A stretch of DNA of 64,000 nt from DATAFF01 sp963744915 (lineage in GTDB: Bacteria > Pseudomonadota > Alphaproteobacteria > Rhizobiales > Aestuariivirgaceae): the NCBI GenBank assembly GCA_963744915.1, contig CAVUUY010000021.1, positions 1-64,000 on the forward strand, written 5' to 3'. Each line of letters opens with the position of its first letter. Position 1 is the first letter of the stretch. The notes under the pieces are model-generated. The model did not search any database. It was given only the letters and a program-made list of their open reading frames with translations, and had not been told where the DNA came from. This document shows positions 18,118 to 27,136 of the stretch, in pieces. The position numbers and the translations under genes were made by a program.

Positions 18118-18507
18118 ATGGACCGATTCACCGGCGGTTGCCTATGCGGCAACGTCCGAATTGTGGCGTCCGGACTCCCATACCGGGTCGGCCTTTGTCA
18201 TTGTCTCGACTGCCGCAAGCATCATGGGGCCCTTTTCCATGCTTCCGCGGTGTTCCCTCAGGATGCGGTGACGATCGATGGCGAAACGCGCGACTATGCC
18301 GGGCGATTTTTCTGTCCCCGCTGCGGCTCGTCCATTTTCGCACGCAGCGCGGACGAAATCGAAGTAAACCTGGGATCCTTGGATGCCCCTGACCAACTGA
18401 TGCCAACCTACGAAAACTGGATCATCCGTCGCGAGTCCTGGTTGCCGCCGTTTCCGCTCACGAGACGATACGACCGCGATCGCGACGCCACCGGTCGCTT
18501 TGAGTAG
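18118..18507 (+). CDS. GFA-family zinc protein (formaldehyde-activating-like)
   Basis: A 129-aa protein of the GFA family, named after glutathione-dependent formaldehyde-activating enzyme. The zinc cysteines are visible as GGCLCGNVR near the N-terminus, CHCLDCRK at about residues 32-39 and CPRCGSS at about 67-73. Most members have no proven activity. GGAGGAGACGCAGC gives a strong ribosome site. It lies between msrB and the cysteine hydrolase gene, all rightward. A second GFA gene lies at 30614. Confidence 0.88.
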   Translation: MDRFTGGCLCGNVRIVASGLPYRVGLCHCLDCRKHHGALFHASAVFPQDAVTIDGETRDYAGRFFCPRCGSSIFARSADEIEVNLGSLDAPDQLMPTYENWIIRRESWLPPFPLTRRYDRDRDATGRFE

Positions 18508-18659
18508 TCGGCGCGCGAATGGTCCAAATGCGACCGGTGCTGACCTCTTTCAAACCCTGGTGACGGAAATTTCGTGATGAGCATGTGCTTGAGGGCGATC
18601 ACTGCATGGGCTCAGGACTCACGTCCTGTCGTGCCGGCTGGCGACGAGGAGGCCAAAGG

Positions 18660-19355
18660 ATGATGTCCGGAATCGTTTCTGGAGAACCTCACCACTTTCC
18701 CCTGCACGGCACGCTTCGGCCGGAAAATACCGCCCTCGTGGTGATCGATATGCAGCATGACTTCCTGAGCGAAGGCGGTTACATGCATCGGCTCGGTGCC
18801 GATCTTTCGGGGCTGAGGGAAGCCATTGAGCCGCTCCGCTCGGTCTTGAACGGAGCCCGCGCCTGGGGCTGTCGGATCGTTCACACCCGCGAGGGATATG
18901 CCCCGGATCTTTCCGACCTCCAGCCCTGGAAAATTGGCGGATCGCCAGGTGACGCCATTGCCATCGGCGACAAGGGACCGCGCGGCAGGGCCCTCATTCG
19001 TGGGGAGCCGGGCTTCGATATCGTTCCGGAACTTGCGCCGGCATCGGGCGAGCCTGTCTTCGACAAGCCAAGCTATGGCGCCTTTGCGACGACCACGCTG
19101 GAGGACGATCTAAGGGCCAACGGTGTCACCCATCTGGTGCTGTCGGGCGTGACGACCGATTGCTGTGTGACTTCGACCCTGCGTGAGGCCCTGGATCGCG
19201 GCTTTGAGTGCTTGGTGCTCACCGATTGCGTCGGCAGTGCTACACGCTCCCATCATGAAGCGGCCCTTGCCTTGATGCGCAAGCCGAGCGGGGTCTTCGG
19301 GACGACCACCGATTCACTAAGATTTCTCGAAGCCTTGTCCGGCCGGCGCCAATAG
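18660..19355 (+). CDS. Isochorismatase-family cysteine hydrolase, biuret-hydrolase-like
   Basis: A 231-aa cysteine hydrolase. The catalytic triad is readable as D30 (VIDMQHDF), K136 (DKPSYGAF) and C169 in GVTTDCCVTST, where the cis-peptide motif GVTTD precedes it. The middle segment HTREGYAPDLSDLQ and the RGEPGFDIVPEL stretch resemble bacterial biuret hydrolases and related ureide amidohydrolases, which release ammonia from biuret or similar N-carbamoyl compounds. Overlapping ATGs follow GAGGAGG; I use the first. The nearby DUF1989 (urea-carboxylase-associated) gene supports a role in ureide nitrogen use, but the exact substrate is inferred. Confidence 0.82.
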   Translation: MMSGIVSGEPHHFPLHGTLRPENTALVVIDMQHDFLSEGGYMHRLGADLSGLREAIEPLRSVLNGARAWGCRIVHTREGYAPDLSDLQPWKIGGSPGDAIAIGDKGPRGRALIRGEPGFDIVPELAPASGEPVFDKPSYGAFATTTLEDDLRANGVTHLVLSGVTTDCCVTSTLREALDRGFECLVLTDCVGSATRSHHEAALALMRKPSGVFGTTTDSLRFLEALSGRRQ

Positions 19356-19496
19356 GCATAAAGGAATCCATCGCTGCAATCATGTGGCACCAGAACCGGT
19401 GTGATCTGCACAGTGCCCAACCATCGTTGGTAGTCGGACATCGCTGGCATCTGTGGTCCAACGCCGTCAGTTCAGGAAGGTGGCAGGAGTACGACA

Positions 19497-20279
19497 ATGG
19501 GTGCTGTCGCCTTTGATTTTACCGGGAAGTCGGTTCTGGTTACAGGTGCTAGCCGCGGCATAGGTTTCGGCATTGCCGAAGCCTTCGGCAGAGCAAACGC
19601 CGAGCTTGCGATCCTGGCTGACGACGACGGGGTTGACGCGGCAGCGTCAAGTCTGAGCAAATTGACGGGCCGGCCAGTCACCGCGCTCCATTGTGACATC
19701 GCCGATCGGGATCAAGTCCGGCAGGCGTTGTCCATGATCGATCGAATCGATGTTTTGATCAACAACGCCGGGCTTGAGCGAATAACACCAGTGGACGAAG
19801 CGGGTGAGCCGGTTGAGCGCCTCTTCCGGCGCATTATCGATATCAACGTGCTTGGCACATATTTTGTAACGCGGGATGCCTTGCCCAAGATGCAGCCCGG
19901 CGGCCGCATCATTTTCACTGCATCAGTTTGGGGCCGCACTGCCGTAGCAGATTTCAGTGCATATTGCGCGAGCAAGCACGCGGTCATAGGCTTCATGCGT
20001 TCACTGTCAAAGGAGCTTGGGCCGCGGGGTATCAATGTCAATGCCATCGGGCCGGGCTGGGTGCGGACAAAGGCTTCGATGCTCTCTTTAATGAAGATGT
20101 CGCAGCGGACAGGGCAGACCGAAGATGAACTGCTGAACGATATCGTAAGAAGTCAAGCAATGCCTGGATTGATGGAACCAGACGACATCACCGAGCTCTA
20201 CCTCTTTCTTGCGTCGGCTGCAGCGCGCAACATCACAGGACAGACATACGGCATCGACCGCGGTGAACTACTCGCATAG
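19497..20279 (+). CDS. SDR family NAD(P)-dependent oxidoreductase
   Basis: A classical short-chain dehydrogenase of 260 aa. The cofactor motif TGASRGIG is at residues 16-23, NNAG follows in the middle, and the catalytic Ser and Tyr-x-x-x-Lys are seen in SVWG and YCASK. The region after INVNAIGPGWVRT matches the usual substrate loop. The start has AGGAGTACGACA directly upstream. It belongs to the rightward group with the cysteine hydrolase. The substrate is unknown, probably a hydroxy acid, alcohol or sugar derivative. Confidence 0.9.
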   Translation: MGAVAFDFTGKSVLVTGASRGIGFGIAEAFGRANAELAILADDDGVDAAASSLSKLTGRPVTALHCDIADRDQVRQALSMIDRIDVLINNAGLERITPVDEAGEPVERLFRRIIDINVLGTYFVTRDALPKMQPGGRIIFTASVWGRTAVADFSAYCASKHAVIGFMRSLSKELGPRGINVNAIGPGWVRTKASMLSLMKMSQRTGQTEDELLNDIVRSQAMPGLMEPDDITELYLFLASAAARNITGQTYGIDRGELLA

Positions 20280-20305
20280 ACTTCGAATGGCGCGCAGGCG
20301 CAACT

Positions 20306-20899
20306 TCACCCGAGAATGAAGTACTCGACGTCCTTGGGCTGGCAATCCGGCCCATTGAGCGGCAGCATGTCGACCGGACAGGCGGAAAGCGCAATGACGC
20401 AGTCCGTCTCGGCGCGTAAGATGACATGGTCACCGGGTCGGCTCACCGGCGGTAAGATCTTGAATGTGCCATCGGCTGCAACCGGAACATTCATGAAGAG
20501 GTTGAGGGCGCTCGGCACGTCCTTGGGCGGCTGCAGTCCCAGTCCGGCGAGAGCCTCGCGCCAGTTGTCGGCGCAACTTCGATGATACCCGGTCACGCCG
20601 AGCTGGCGGTAGCGAGCAGCATCACAGCATGGAAAAAGCGTATCATGCACGCCGGGCGATGTATCCTCGATCAAGGTGAGGATCGCTCGTCGGTATTGCG
20701 TCCAGAGCTGGTCCCCTGGCCGTGGCTGGAGCCGGTACCACACATTTCGCGAATGATGGATCGAAAGCGCCTCGCCAAGATCGGCAGCATTATGGGCGAA
20801 GAGATCAATCACCTGGCTGCCATAAGTGTTGACCACCTGCAGCTGCTGTCCGCTCCTCAGGCGCATTCCCTGACCTTCGCCACCCTTGATTTTCGGCAT
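20306..20899 (-). CDS. DUF1989 protein (urea carboxylase-associated family)
   Basis: A 197-aa cytosolic protein of the DUF1989 family, found with urea amidolyase / urea carboxylase and ureide genes. Characteristic stretches are QVVNTYGSQVIDLFAHN, the FPCCDAARYRQLG region and NLFMNVPV followed by a cysteine-containing C-terminal block (SACPVDMLP). Some relatives act on guanidine- or urea-derived compounds; the activity here is not known. AAGGAGTGAGGGATC precedes the ATG. It is the only minus-strand gene in this neighbourhood, converging on the SDR gene with a 26-base gap and divergent from the aminotransferase. Confidence 0.82.
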   Translation of the reverse strand: MPKIKGGEGQGMRLRSGQQLQVVNTYGSQVIDLFAHNAADLGEALSIHHSRNVWYRLQPRPGDQLWTQYRRAILTLIEDTSPGVHDTLFPCCDAARYRQLGVTGYHRSCADNWREALAGLGLQPPKDVPSALNLFMNVPVAADGTFKILPPVSRPGDHVILRAETDCVIALSACPVDMLPLNGPDCQPKDVEYFILG

Positions 20900-21161
20900 G
20901 ATCCCTCACTCCTTGTTGCCGGATTCTCTCATAGAGGCATTGTTCTGATCGCGTAAAGGAAGGGAACGGACATTTCCGATGGAGGAAACGACGGCTGGCC
21001 CGAGGAGGGCCATGACCGGACCTGCTGAAGCTCGGGTCTTCATAGCCGTATGTGAATGGCATATCGTTCCTTGCCCAGAAGCGAACGAGCGGCCTGCTGG
21101 CAACTGTGCATTGAGCAAGAGACACGCTTCCATCGATGGTCTGCGACAATAGGGATGCGCC

Positions 21162-22490
21162 GTGATGCCTGCCCCGGACATCGTCAATGAACCTTTAGAC
21201 GAGCACCTCATCCGCTACGGTATGCCATTTGTGCCGCGAATGATCGCTCGAGCACGCGGCACATTGCTGTGGGATACGAGCGGCCGGGAGGTGCTCGATT
21301 TCACTTCGGGCCAGATGTGCGCAACGCTCGGCCACAATCATCCGCGGATTTTGGAAGCTATCGCAGAGGCCTGTCAGGGCGTTCTGCACCTGTTCAGCGG
21401 CATGCTGAGCCCGCCAGTCGTCGAGCTGTCGCGTCGCCTCACCGCGTTGCTCCCGCCCTCTCTCTCCAAGGCCATGTTTCTCAGCACCGGAGCCGAGGCC
21501 AACGAGGCGGCCATCAAGATGGCGAAGCTTCATACCGGGAACTTCGAGATCGTGGGCCTCACGGGTGCCTGGCATGGCATGACCTCCGGTGCGCAGTCCG
21601 TAAACTATGTAGCCGGGCGCAAAGGCTATGGCCCGATGATGCCTGGGTCGCTGGCGCTGCCTGTGCCGAACCCCTATCGCTGTCCGGTCCGGCATTGTCG
21701 CGAAACCTGCGACGGCACCTGCCTGGAGGTCGGGTTCGAGCTTGTCGATGCACAATCAACCGGTGCGCTTGCTGCGGTCATTGCCGAACCGGTGGAGAGT
21801 TCCGGTGGGATTATCGTGCCGCCGGAGGGGTATTGGCAGAAAGTCAAGCAGCATTGCGAAAGGCGCGGCATGCTGCTCATTTTCGATGAGGCTCAGACCG
21901 CCTTTGGCCGGCTTGGCAAGGATTTCGCTTTTCAACATTTCGGCGTCGAACCTGATTTGTTGACGCTGTCGAAAACCTTAGGGGGAGGCTTGCCGCTCGC
22001 GGCCGTCGTAAGCTCGGCGACTATCGAAGCGGATTGCCACGACAAAGGCTTTCTCCACGTAACCTCTCATGTATCCGACCCGTTGCCGGCGCATGTGGGA
22101 CTTGCTGTCCTCGAAACAATCGCGCAGGAGAATCTGAACGACTGTGCCCTCGCGATGGGCGATCGGCTCGCAGCCGGTCTGCGCTATCTCAAGGAAAAGC
22201 ACGAGATCATCGGCGATCTGCGCGGCTTCGGCCTGCTGCAAGGCGTTGAGCTGGTGAAAGATCGCGAAACACGCACGCCCGACGTGGCAAACGGGCGCGC
22301 CATAACACAGCGGTGCATGGAGCTTGGTCTATCCATGAACATTGTCTCAATCGGCGCAATGGCGGCGATTTGGCGTATCGCCCCGCCCCTGACCGTCAGT
22401 CCGCAGGAGATCGATCGCGGTATTGCGATTATCGACGAGGCGATCGACGATGTTCTGGGACGGAGGAAGTCCAAGGCTCGGAACGCCTGA
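21162..22490 (+). CDS. Class III PLP aminotransferase, dialkylglycine-decarboxylase-like
   Basis: A 442-aa fold-type I PLP enzyme. The Schiff-base lysine is K271 (TLSKTLGGGLPL), the ring-nitrogen Asp is D242 (FDEAQT) and the STGAEANEAA phosphate site lies at 108-117. FSGMLSPPVVELSRRL resembles 2,2-dialkylglycine decarboxylase and related amino-acid transaminases. A cysteine-rich insert (C174, C179, C183, C187) lies after the YGPMMPG loop. Two starts are possible, GTG then ATG one codon later, both after AGGGATGCG. It is followed closely by the FAD oxidase, suggesting sequential breakdown of an amino compound. Confidence 0.88.
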   Translation: MMPAPDIVNEPLDEHLIRYGMPFVPRMIARARGTLLWDTSGREVLDFTSGQMCATLGHNHPRILEAIAEACQGVLHLFSGMLSPPVVELSRRLTALLPPSLSKAMFLSTGAEANEAAIKMAKLHTGNFEIVGLTGAWHGMTSGAQSVNYVAGRKGYGPMMPGSLALPVPNPYRCPVRHCRETCDGTCLEVGFELVDAQSTGALAAVIAEPVESSGGIIVPPEGYWQKVKQHCERRGMLLIFDEAQTAFGRLGKDFAFQHFGVEPDLLTLSKTLGGGLPLAAVVSSATIEADCHDKGFLHVTSHVSDPLPAHVGLAVLETIAQENLNDCALAMGDRLAAGLRYLKEKHEIIGDLRGFGLLQGVELVKDRETRTPDVANGRAITQRCMELGLSMNIVSIGAMAAIWRIAPPLTVSPQEIDRGIAIIDEAIDDVLGRRKSKARNA

Positions 22491-22546
22491 AATGGGTCGC
22501 CTCACCATTGGCCGCGAACACCAGCAGCGTGAAATTCGGGTGCTGA

Positions 22547-23674
22547 ATGACATACGATATCGCGATAGTGGGCGCTGGCATCTTTGGCCTGTCGACGGCC
22601 TACGAGCTGGCGCGCCGCGGCCACTCGGTCCTGGCGATCGACAGGTTCGGCAGCGGCCATCCTGCCACATCGTCGACCGGCGTTTCCCGAAGCATCCGGA
22701 TTGCCTACGACCATCCGTTCTATGTCGATCTGGCGCTGGAGGCGATCGAGAGCTGGCGCCGGCTCGAGGCCGCGACCGGACGAACGATCTTGCACCTGAC
22801 CGGCCAGGTCGATCTTGGTCCGCAAGGCAAGCTCGACGATTTGGTCCGTACCGTGCGTGCCGCAGGCGCGGTAATTGAGGAAGTGAGTGCGGTCGAACTG
22901 CGCCGCCTCTTTCCAGAGATAGTGCTGTCCCCCGGCGAGGGCGCGCTCTTCCAGCGCCAAGGAGGCACTGTCATCGCCGATGTCGGGATGGAAGCCTTGC
23001 TCGATGTTGCCGAGAAAGCCGGTGTCACCTATGTGGCCCCGGAACGTGTGGTCCGCATCCAGCCGGGCGCAACGGTCGCTATTCATACTGAAAGGCGTCG
23101 TTTCGAGGCGAAGCAGGTGGTGGTGGCCGCCGGCCCTTGGACCAGGGATTTGCTAGGCGATGTTGGAATTGTGCTGCCGCTCGCGCCTGCCATCGCGCAA
23201 GTCACCTTCCTGGACGCTTCGGCACTGGTCGATCGCCCCGGCATCGCCGAGTGGCGAGCGAATGGCGAAACCGGAATCTATGGCCATCCGGTTCCGGGCA
23301 TCGGATACAAGATCGCCTTCGACGCCGGGGCGGCGGGTTGGCATCCCGATGTCGAGGAATGGCAACCCGATCTGGCCGAGGAACGGGCCATCCTGGATTG
23401 GCTCGCTCAGCGGATGCCTTCGGTCGAACCGAAGGTGAGCCGCTCGCAACGACATCCCTGGACGATGACGCCCGATGTCGACTTCATCGTCGACCGATGG
23501 GGGCAGTTGGTGGTCGCGGGCGGCTGCTCGGGGCATGCGTTTAAATTCGGTCCTGCCCTGGGGCGGCTCGTCGCAGACATTGTCGAAGGGGGCAAAGCCC
23601 GAGACATGACGCGGCTCGACCGCCCGGCTCTAAAGCGATCCCCGCCGTCACCGAGCGCACCAATCACGCGCTGA
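22547..23674 (+). CDS. FAD-dependent amine/sarcosine-oxidase-type oxidoreductase
   Basis: A 375-aa DAO-family flavoenzyme related to monomeric sarcosine oxidase and N-methyltryptophan oxidase, which oxidise secondary amino acids to imines with release of H2O2. The FAD Rossmann motif is GAGIFGLSTA at the N-terminus and GGCSGHAFKFGP near the C-terminus contacts the flavin. In relatives a cysteine four residues before the T-P-D motif binds FAD covalently; here the matching position is H303 (HPWTMTPD), so flavin binding is probably non-covalent. It lies 56 bases after the aminotransferase gene. The substrate is unknown. Confidence 0.87.
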   Translation: MTYDIAIVGAGIFGLSTAYELARRGHSVLAIDRFGSGHPATSSTGVSRSIRIAYDHPFYVDLALEAIESWRRLEAATGRTILHLTGQVDLGPQGKLDDLVRTVRAAGAVIEEVSAVELRRLFPEIVLSPGEGALFQRQGGTVIADVGMEALLDVAEKAGVTYVAPERVVRIQPGATVAIHTERRRFEAKQVVVAAGPWTRDLLGDVGIVLPLAPAIAQVTFLDASALVDRPGIAEWRANGETGIYGHPVPGIGYKIAFDAGAAGWHPDVEEWQPDLAEERAILDWLAQRMPSVEPKVSRSQRHPWTMTPDVDFIVDRWGQLVVAGGCSGHAFKFGPALGRLVADIVEGGKARDMTRLDRPALKRSPPSPSAPITR

Positions 23675-23758
23675 CGCTCGCATCGTGCCGGCGGCCATTT
23701 TTCTACCTATTGTGGCAAGTGTCAAAAGGATCGCCACTTGGAGGCCAGGGAGTGAAAG

Positions 23759-24895
23759 ATGCGTATCAGTTTCATGATGGCCGCTGTCTTCGCCCTCGCA
23801 TCGGCCGCTTCAGCAGCGGCACCCGACCGGCCGACCGCAATCCTCGTCAGTCCAATTCATGAGGCCCAGATCGTCCGCGCCGATGACGGCATGGACCACG
23901 TCGAATACGACCTTCTCGTCGTCAGCGTGCTCTCCGAGCCGGTGACGCTGTCGAGCGTTACGATCCTCGATCCGGCCGGGAAAGAGCTCATGCGGCTCGA
24001 AGGCGATGCCCTTGCGGCAGTGACCCAGCCGCTCTTCGCGCACACGAAGACGACCGCGATTCCTGCATCGTCCGCAGTGGCGGTCGAGGTCGATCTGATA
24101 TTGGCGCCGGACACTGCGCCGGAACGGCTCACGCACCATATCACCTATGCCCTCAAGGAGGGCTCAGAGCTTGGCCCTTTGTTCGGCAGGCTTGAGGTTG
24201 ACGCACCAGAGGTCGCTATTGACCGCAGGCCGGCCATCATGATCAAGCCGCCGGTTAAGGGGAAAGGCTGGCTCGTGTCGAGCGGGTGCTGCAAGCCCAA
24301 CCTCCACCGCGATCTTCGTGTCGCTATCGACGGCGTCCGCATCGAGACTCCTGAAATTTTCTCCCTCGACTATGCCAAGATGAAGAACGACAGGATTTTC
24401 GACGGCGACGGCAGCAAGAACGAGCAGCACTATGCTTTTGAAGAGGACGTGTTCGCGGTCGCCGATGGAACCGTGGTTTCGACCCAGGACGGCAAGCCGG
24501 AGACCGCCCCAAACGTGGTGATGATACCCAAAACGACGGAAGACTACGGTGGCAATCATGTGATCCTGGAAATCGCTCCGAATGTCTTCGCGCTCTACCT
24601 TCATTTGCACCCCGGCAGCCTCACGGTGAAGGTTGGCGATGTCGTGAAGGCAGGGGCGCCGCTCGCCAAGATCGGCAACACCGGCCCTTCCGCCGGTCCT
24701 CACCTGCATTTCGGGCTTTACGGTAAGCCCGATCCTTCCGCCGGCAGGAGTTTGCCTTTCGTCTTCGACAGCTTGACCATGGTCGGGTTGGTCGATTTCG
24801 ACGCCTCGAAGGGGGACCGGGTGGTGATGACACCGGATTCCCGGCAGCTTCGGTCTGCCTATCCGCTCTACGGCAGCGTCCAGAATTACCCCTAG
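23759..24895 (+). CDS. M23-family (LytM-domain) exported metallopeptidase
   Basis: A 378-aa secreted protein. Residues 1-20 are a signal peptide. The first half is a beta-rich domain of unknown fold. The second half is an M23 peptidase domain with GNHVILEI, the LYLHLHPGSLTVKVGDVV segment and the zinc motif PHLHFGLYG. The first metal site is a variant, QHYAFEEDVFAV, instead of the common H-x-x-x-D. Such enzymes cut peptidoglycan cross-links or act as degenerate regulators. The ATG follows CAGGGAGTGAAAG. No partner gene is evident; the downstream neighbour is antisense. Confidence 0.85.
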   Translation: MRISFMMAAVFALASAASAAAPDRPTAILVSPIHEAQIVRADDGMDHVEYDLLVVSVLSEPVTLSSVTILDPAGKELMRLEGDALAAVTQPLFAHTKTTAIPASSAVAVEVDLILAPDTAPERLTHHITYALKEGSELGPLFGRLEVDAPEVAIDRRPAIMIKPPVKGKGWLVSSGCCKPNLHRDLRVAIDGVRIETPEIFSLDYAKMKNDRIFDGDGSKNEQHYAFEEDVFAVADGTVVSTQDGKPETAPNVVMIPKTTEDYGGNHVILEIAPNVFALYLHLHPGSLTVKVGDVVKAGAPLAKIGNTGPSAGPHLHFGLYGKPDPSAGRSLPFVFDSLTMVGLVDFDASKGDRVVMTPDSRQLRSAYPLYGSVQNYP

Positions 24896-25027
24896 CGGGT
24901 CTCGTGATCGTATGGTGCGACGTTCATGCCGGTCTGCTGCAGCTCGAGAGCGCTTGAACCGTTGCATTCTACCGGCCTTTCCCCCTGTTCCCGAAGAACA
25001 GGGGGAGCGACTCGGGCCGGGTGCCGG

Positions 25028-25675
25028 TCAGGAGAGAATGTCGGATTTTTTCTCCGGCTTCGACACGGTTACTTCAATCTCGGCAGAAGGTATCGTTGGA
25101 AGGGGTCTTCGGAGGCTTGGCCGACCTGGGGCTTGTCGGGGAAATTGCGGCGGCGACAACCCCTCGTATAATTTTATTCTCGCCTGGACGTTCACCTCCT
25201 TGATTTCTGTCGTCTTCGAAGCCTCTGGTGCGCGCCGCGGACTTTTCGACTCCGCTACGGTTCGCGGGGTTTTCCGCTCTCGCGGACTGGGCTTCGCCTT
25301 CTCTGCGCCAACGGACTCCGCTCTTTCCTTCTCCCGCCATGCGCTCTGTGGCATCGAGCCCTGCTCCTTCTTTTCTTCGGCCGATCGGGGGGAGCGGTAG
25401 GCCCGTTGCGGCTTGCCCGATTCCCTCGGCTTGAAAGTGGCGATCCGCTGCAAACTGGTGGCGGTGGGTCCTACCCGCGGCGATGATTCCGCCGACAGTT
25501 CTTTCCGTGGCGAGGGCGCGGGACTTTCAACCTTGGTCATGTCCACTTTCGGGCGGAGCCGCGGCCGTGGACCCGGCTGCGGGCTGAGTCTGGGCCGCAA
25601 CTTCTCTTGCGATGTCCTTTTGCCCGATGTCGGGGGCACCGATTGGGACAGTGACAGGCTTGGAATTCGTGTCAT
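25028..25675 (-). CDS. Hypothetical disordered, basic Pro/Ser/Arg-rich protein
   Basis: A 215-aa low-complexity protein rich in Pro, Arg, Ser, Lys and Glu with no hydrophobic segment, which I do not recognise. GAGGCCAATCGA precedes the chosen ATG; a TTG 23 codons earlier is possible. Third codon positions are mostly G or C in this frame, mildly supporting translation, while the frames on the other strand look random. It fills an otherwise empty stretch between the M23 gene and the SphA remnant. It could be a recently formed or spurious gene. Confidence 0.4.
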   Translation of the reverse strand: MTRIPSLSLSQSVPPTSGKRTSQEKLRPRLSPQPGPRPRLRPKVDMTKVESPAPSPRKELSAESSPRVGPTATSLQRIATFKPRESGKPQRAYRSPRSAEEKKEQGSMPQSAWREKERAESVGAEKAKPSPRERKTPRTVAESKSPRRAPEASKTTEIKEVNVQARIKLYEGLSPPQFPRQAPGRPSLRRPLPTIPSAEIEVTVSKPEKKSDILS

Positions 25676-25941
25676 TCGATTGGCCTCATGAAATTGGAAG
25701 ACAGCCACGTTCCTGACACGCCGAAGATTGATTCGGTGTGTCAAACGTCACAACCGCCGAGGACGAGGATCGGGCGTGCCGGCTATCGCGAGCACCGATG
25801 CCGGCCTGCGGCATCGGCCGCACGATGCGGCTAATTTGCAACAGTCATGTTGAAAGATGGCAAGCGGGGCAGTCCGCCAATATAGCGTCGATCTCATCTC
25901 TCTTGATGACCCGGTGTCCGCCTTTACAGTTCGCTTCCACG

Positions 25942-26214
25942 GCTGCCCGGGCCGATGAAGGCGGGGTGAGCTTCTGGCTGCCCGGCATCTATTCGAGTCT
26001 TGCGGCGGTGCCGCCATCGCCATGTTTCAGCACGCCAAGCAGCTTCTATTCCTATAGCGGCGACGCGGGAGGCGACCGCAATTTCGATATCGGAGGTCTG
26101 GTGGCTTCCAATGTCCGTGCCGATTTCCGGGGGATTCTCCTGGCGCCGCAATGGGTGCCGGAAACCCCGGTCGCCACTGTGTTTATGTGGTTTTTTCGCA
26201 ACGCCCCCGTGTAA
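25942..26214 (+). pseudogene. Truncated SphA-family channel remnant
   Basis: About 77 codons match the mature N-terminus of the channel at 1901-2899: ADEGGVSFWLPGIYSSLAAV here against ADQGGVSFWVPGIYASMAAV there. Similarity continues through SFYSYSGD to APQWVPETPVA. It then breaks into an unrelated tail (TVFMWFF) and stops. The upstream residues do not form a signal peptide in this frame. About 240 C-terminal residues are missing, so no barrel could form. It is a decayed paralogue, not a working gene. Confidence 0.8.
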
Positions 26215-26299
26215 ATCGAAGACTATCCTGATGGTCCGGCTTGAAGATCGGACGAGATCGTGGCCCACTGGTGATTATTGAAGTAGCAGGGGATTCGCT

Positions 26300-27100
26300 A
26301 TGCATCGCGCTCTCATCGGTACAATCGCTGCCATGGCTTTGGCATCCGTCAGCTCCGCAGCGCTCGCCGCCGATATCCCGCCGCCCGAGCCCGTGCCGAG
26401 CTGGACTGGAATCTATCTGGGCGCCGGTGGCGGCTTCCAGTGGTCTGATCTCAACGTTGAAAGCTCGGGTTGCAGGCTCCTCTACGACTACGAGGGTTCG
26501 AGCTACTGCGATTCCTATCACTCCTTCAGCCGTGAGTTCGATGACAACGACTCATCGGCCTTCGGCGTTGTGCAGGGCGGTTACGACTTTCAAATCGGCC
26601 AGTACTTCGTAACCGGCTCTTATGTATCCTGGACCTTCGGGGACAGCCTCGGCTCCGACCACAAGCGGTATTTCGACGACGAAGACGGCGTGTTTGGGAA
26701 ATGGAGCACCGGCGTCCAGAACATGCTGACCATTGCCGGTCGCCAGGGCTTCCTCCCCATGCCGAACCTGATGGTCTATGGTTTGGCCGGCTGGAGCTGG
26801 GCTGACATCGACCACCACTTCAGGTTCGACTGCGACGATTGCGATGAGCCGTTCGCCAAGATCGGTGACAGCTTCGATGCCAATGGCATTACGGTGGGTC
26901 TCGGTGCCGAATACAAGTGGACCAATTCTATATCGCTGCGCGGCGAATATCGGTTCACCAATCTCGAAAATGCCAGCGATCACCGCAACTTCGAGTTCGA
27001 CGATGACGACCATTTTGCCAAGAGCAAGGCGAACATAAACGTCCAGCAGGTTCTCTTGACCCTCAACTGGCGCTTCGGTGGGTTCGGATCGCCCTTCTGA
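26300..27100 (+). CDS. Omp25-like outer-membrane beta-barrel protein
   Basis: A 266-aa small porin-like barrel of the OMP_b-brl (Omp25/Omp31) type that is abundant in rhizobia-like bacteria. Residues 1-24 are a signal peptide ending in ALAA, and the mature start ADIPPPEPVPSWTGIYLGAGGGFQW is typical. Later strands include GYDFQIGQYFVTGSY and the closing VQQVLLTLNWRFG with a terminal Phe. Extracellular loops are strikingly acidic (DDCDEP, FEFDDDDH). An unusual four-cysteine content in the loops (C58, C70 and the CDDC pair) may form disulfides. The gene is followed by a strong terminator. Confidence 0.88.
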   Translation: MHRALIGTIAAMALASVSSAALAADIPPPEPVPSWTGIYLGAGGGFQWSDLNVESSGCRLLYDYEGSSYCDSYHSFSREFDDNDSSAFGVVQGGYDFQIGQYFVTGSYVSWTFGDSLGSDHKRYFDDEDGVFGKWSTGVQNMLTIAGRQGFLPMPNLMVYGLAGWSWADIDHHFRFDCDDCDEPFAKIGDSFDANGITVGLGAEYKWTNSISLRGEYRFTNLENASDHRNFEFDDDDHFAKSKANINVQQVLLTLNWRFGGFGSPF

Positions 27101-27136
27101 TCCGACGTCTGAGCAGGGATAGCCAGCCTCTTTCGA

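Noticed and set aside
24912..25400. A plus-strand 162-aa frame opposite the low-complexity gene
   Set aside because: No ribosome site, motif or family; composition looks random. The minus-strand frame is the better though still weak candidate.
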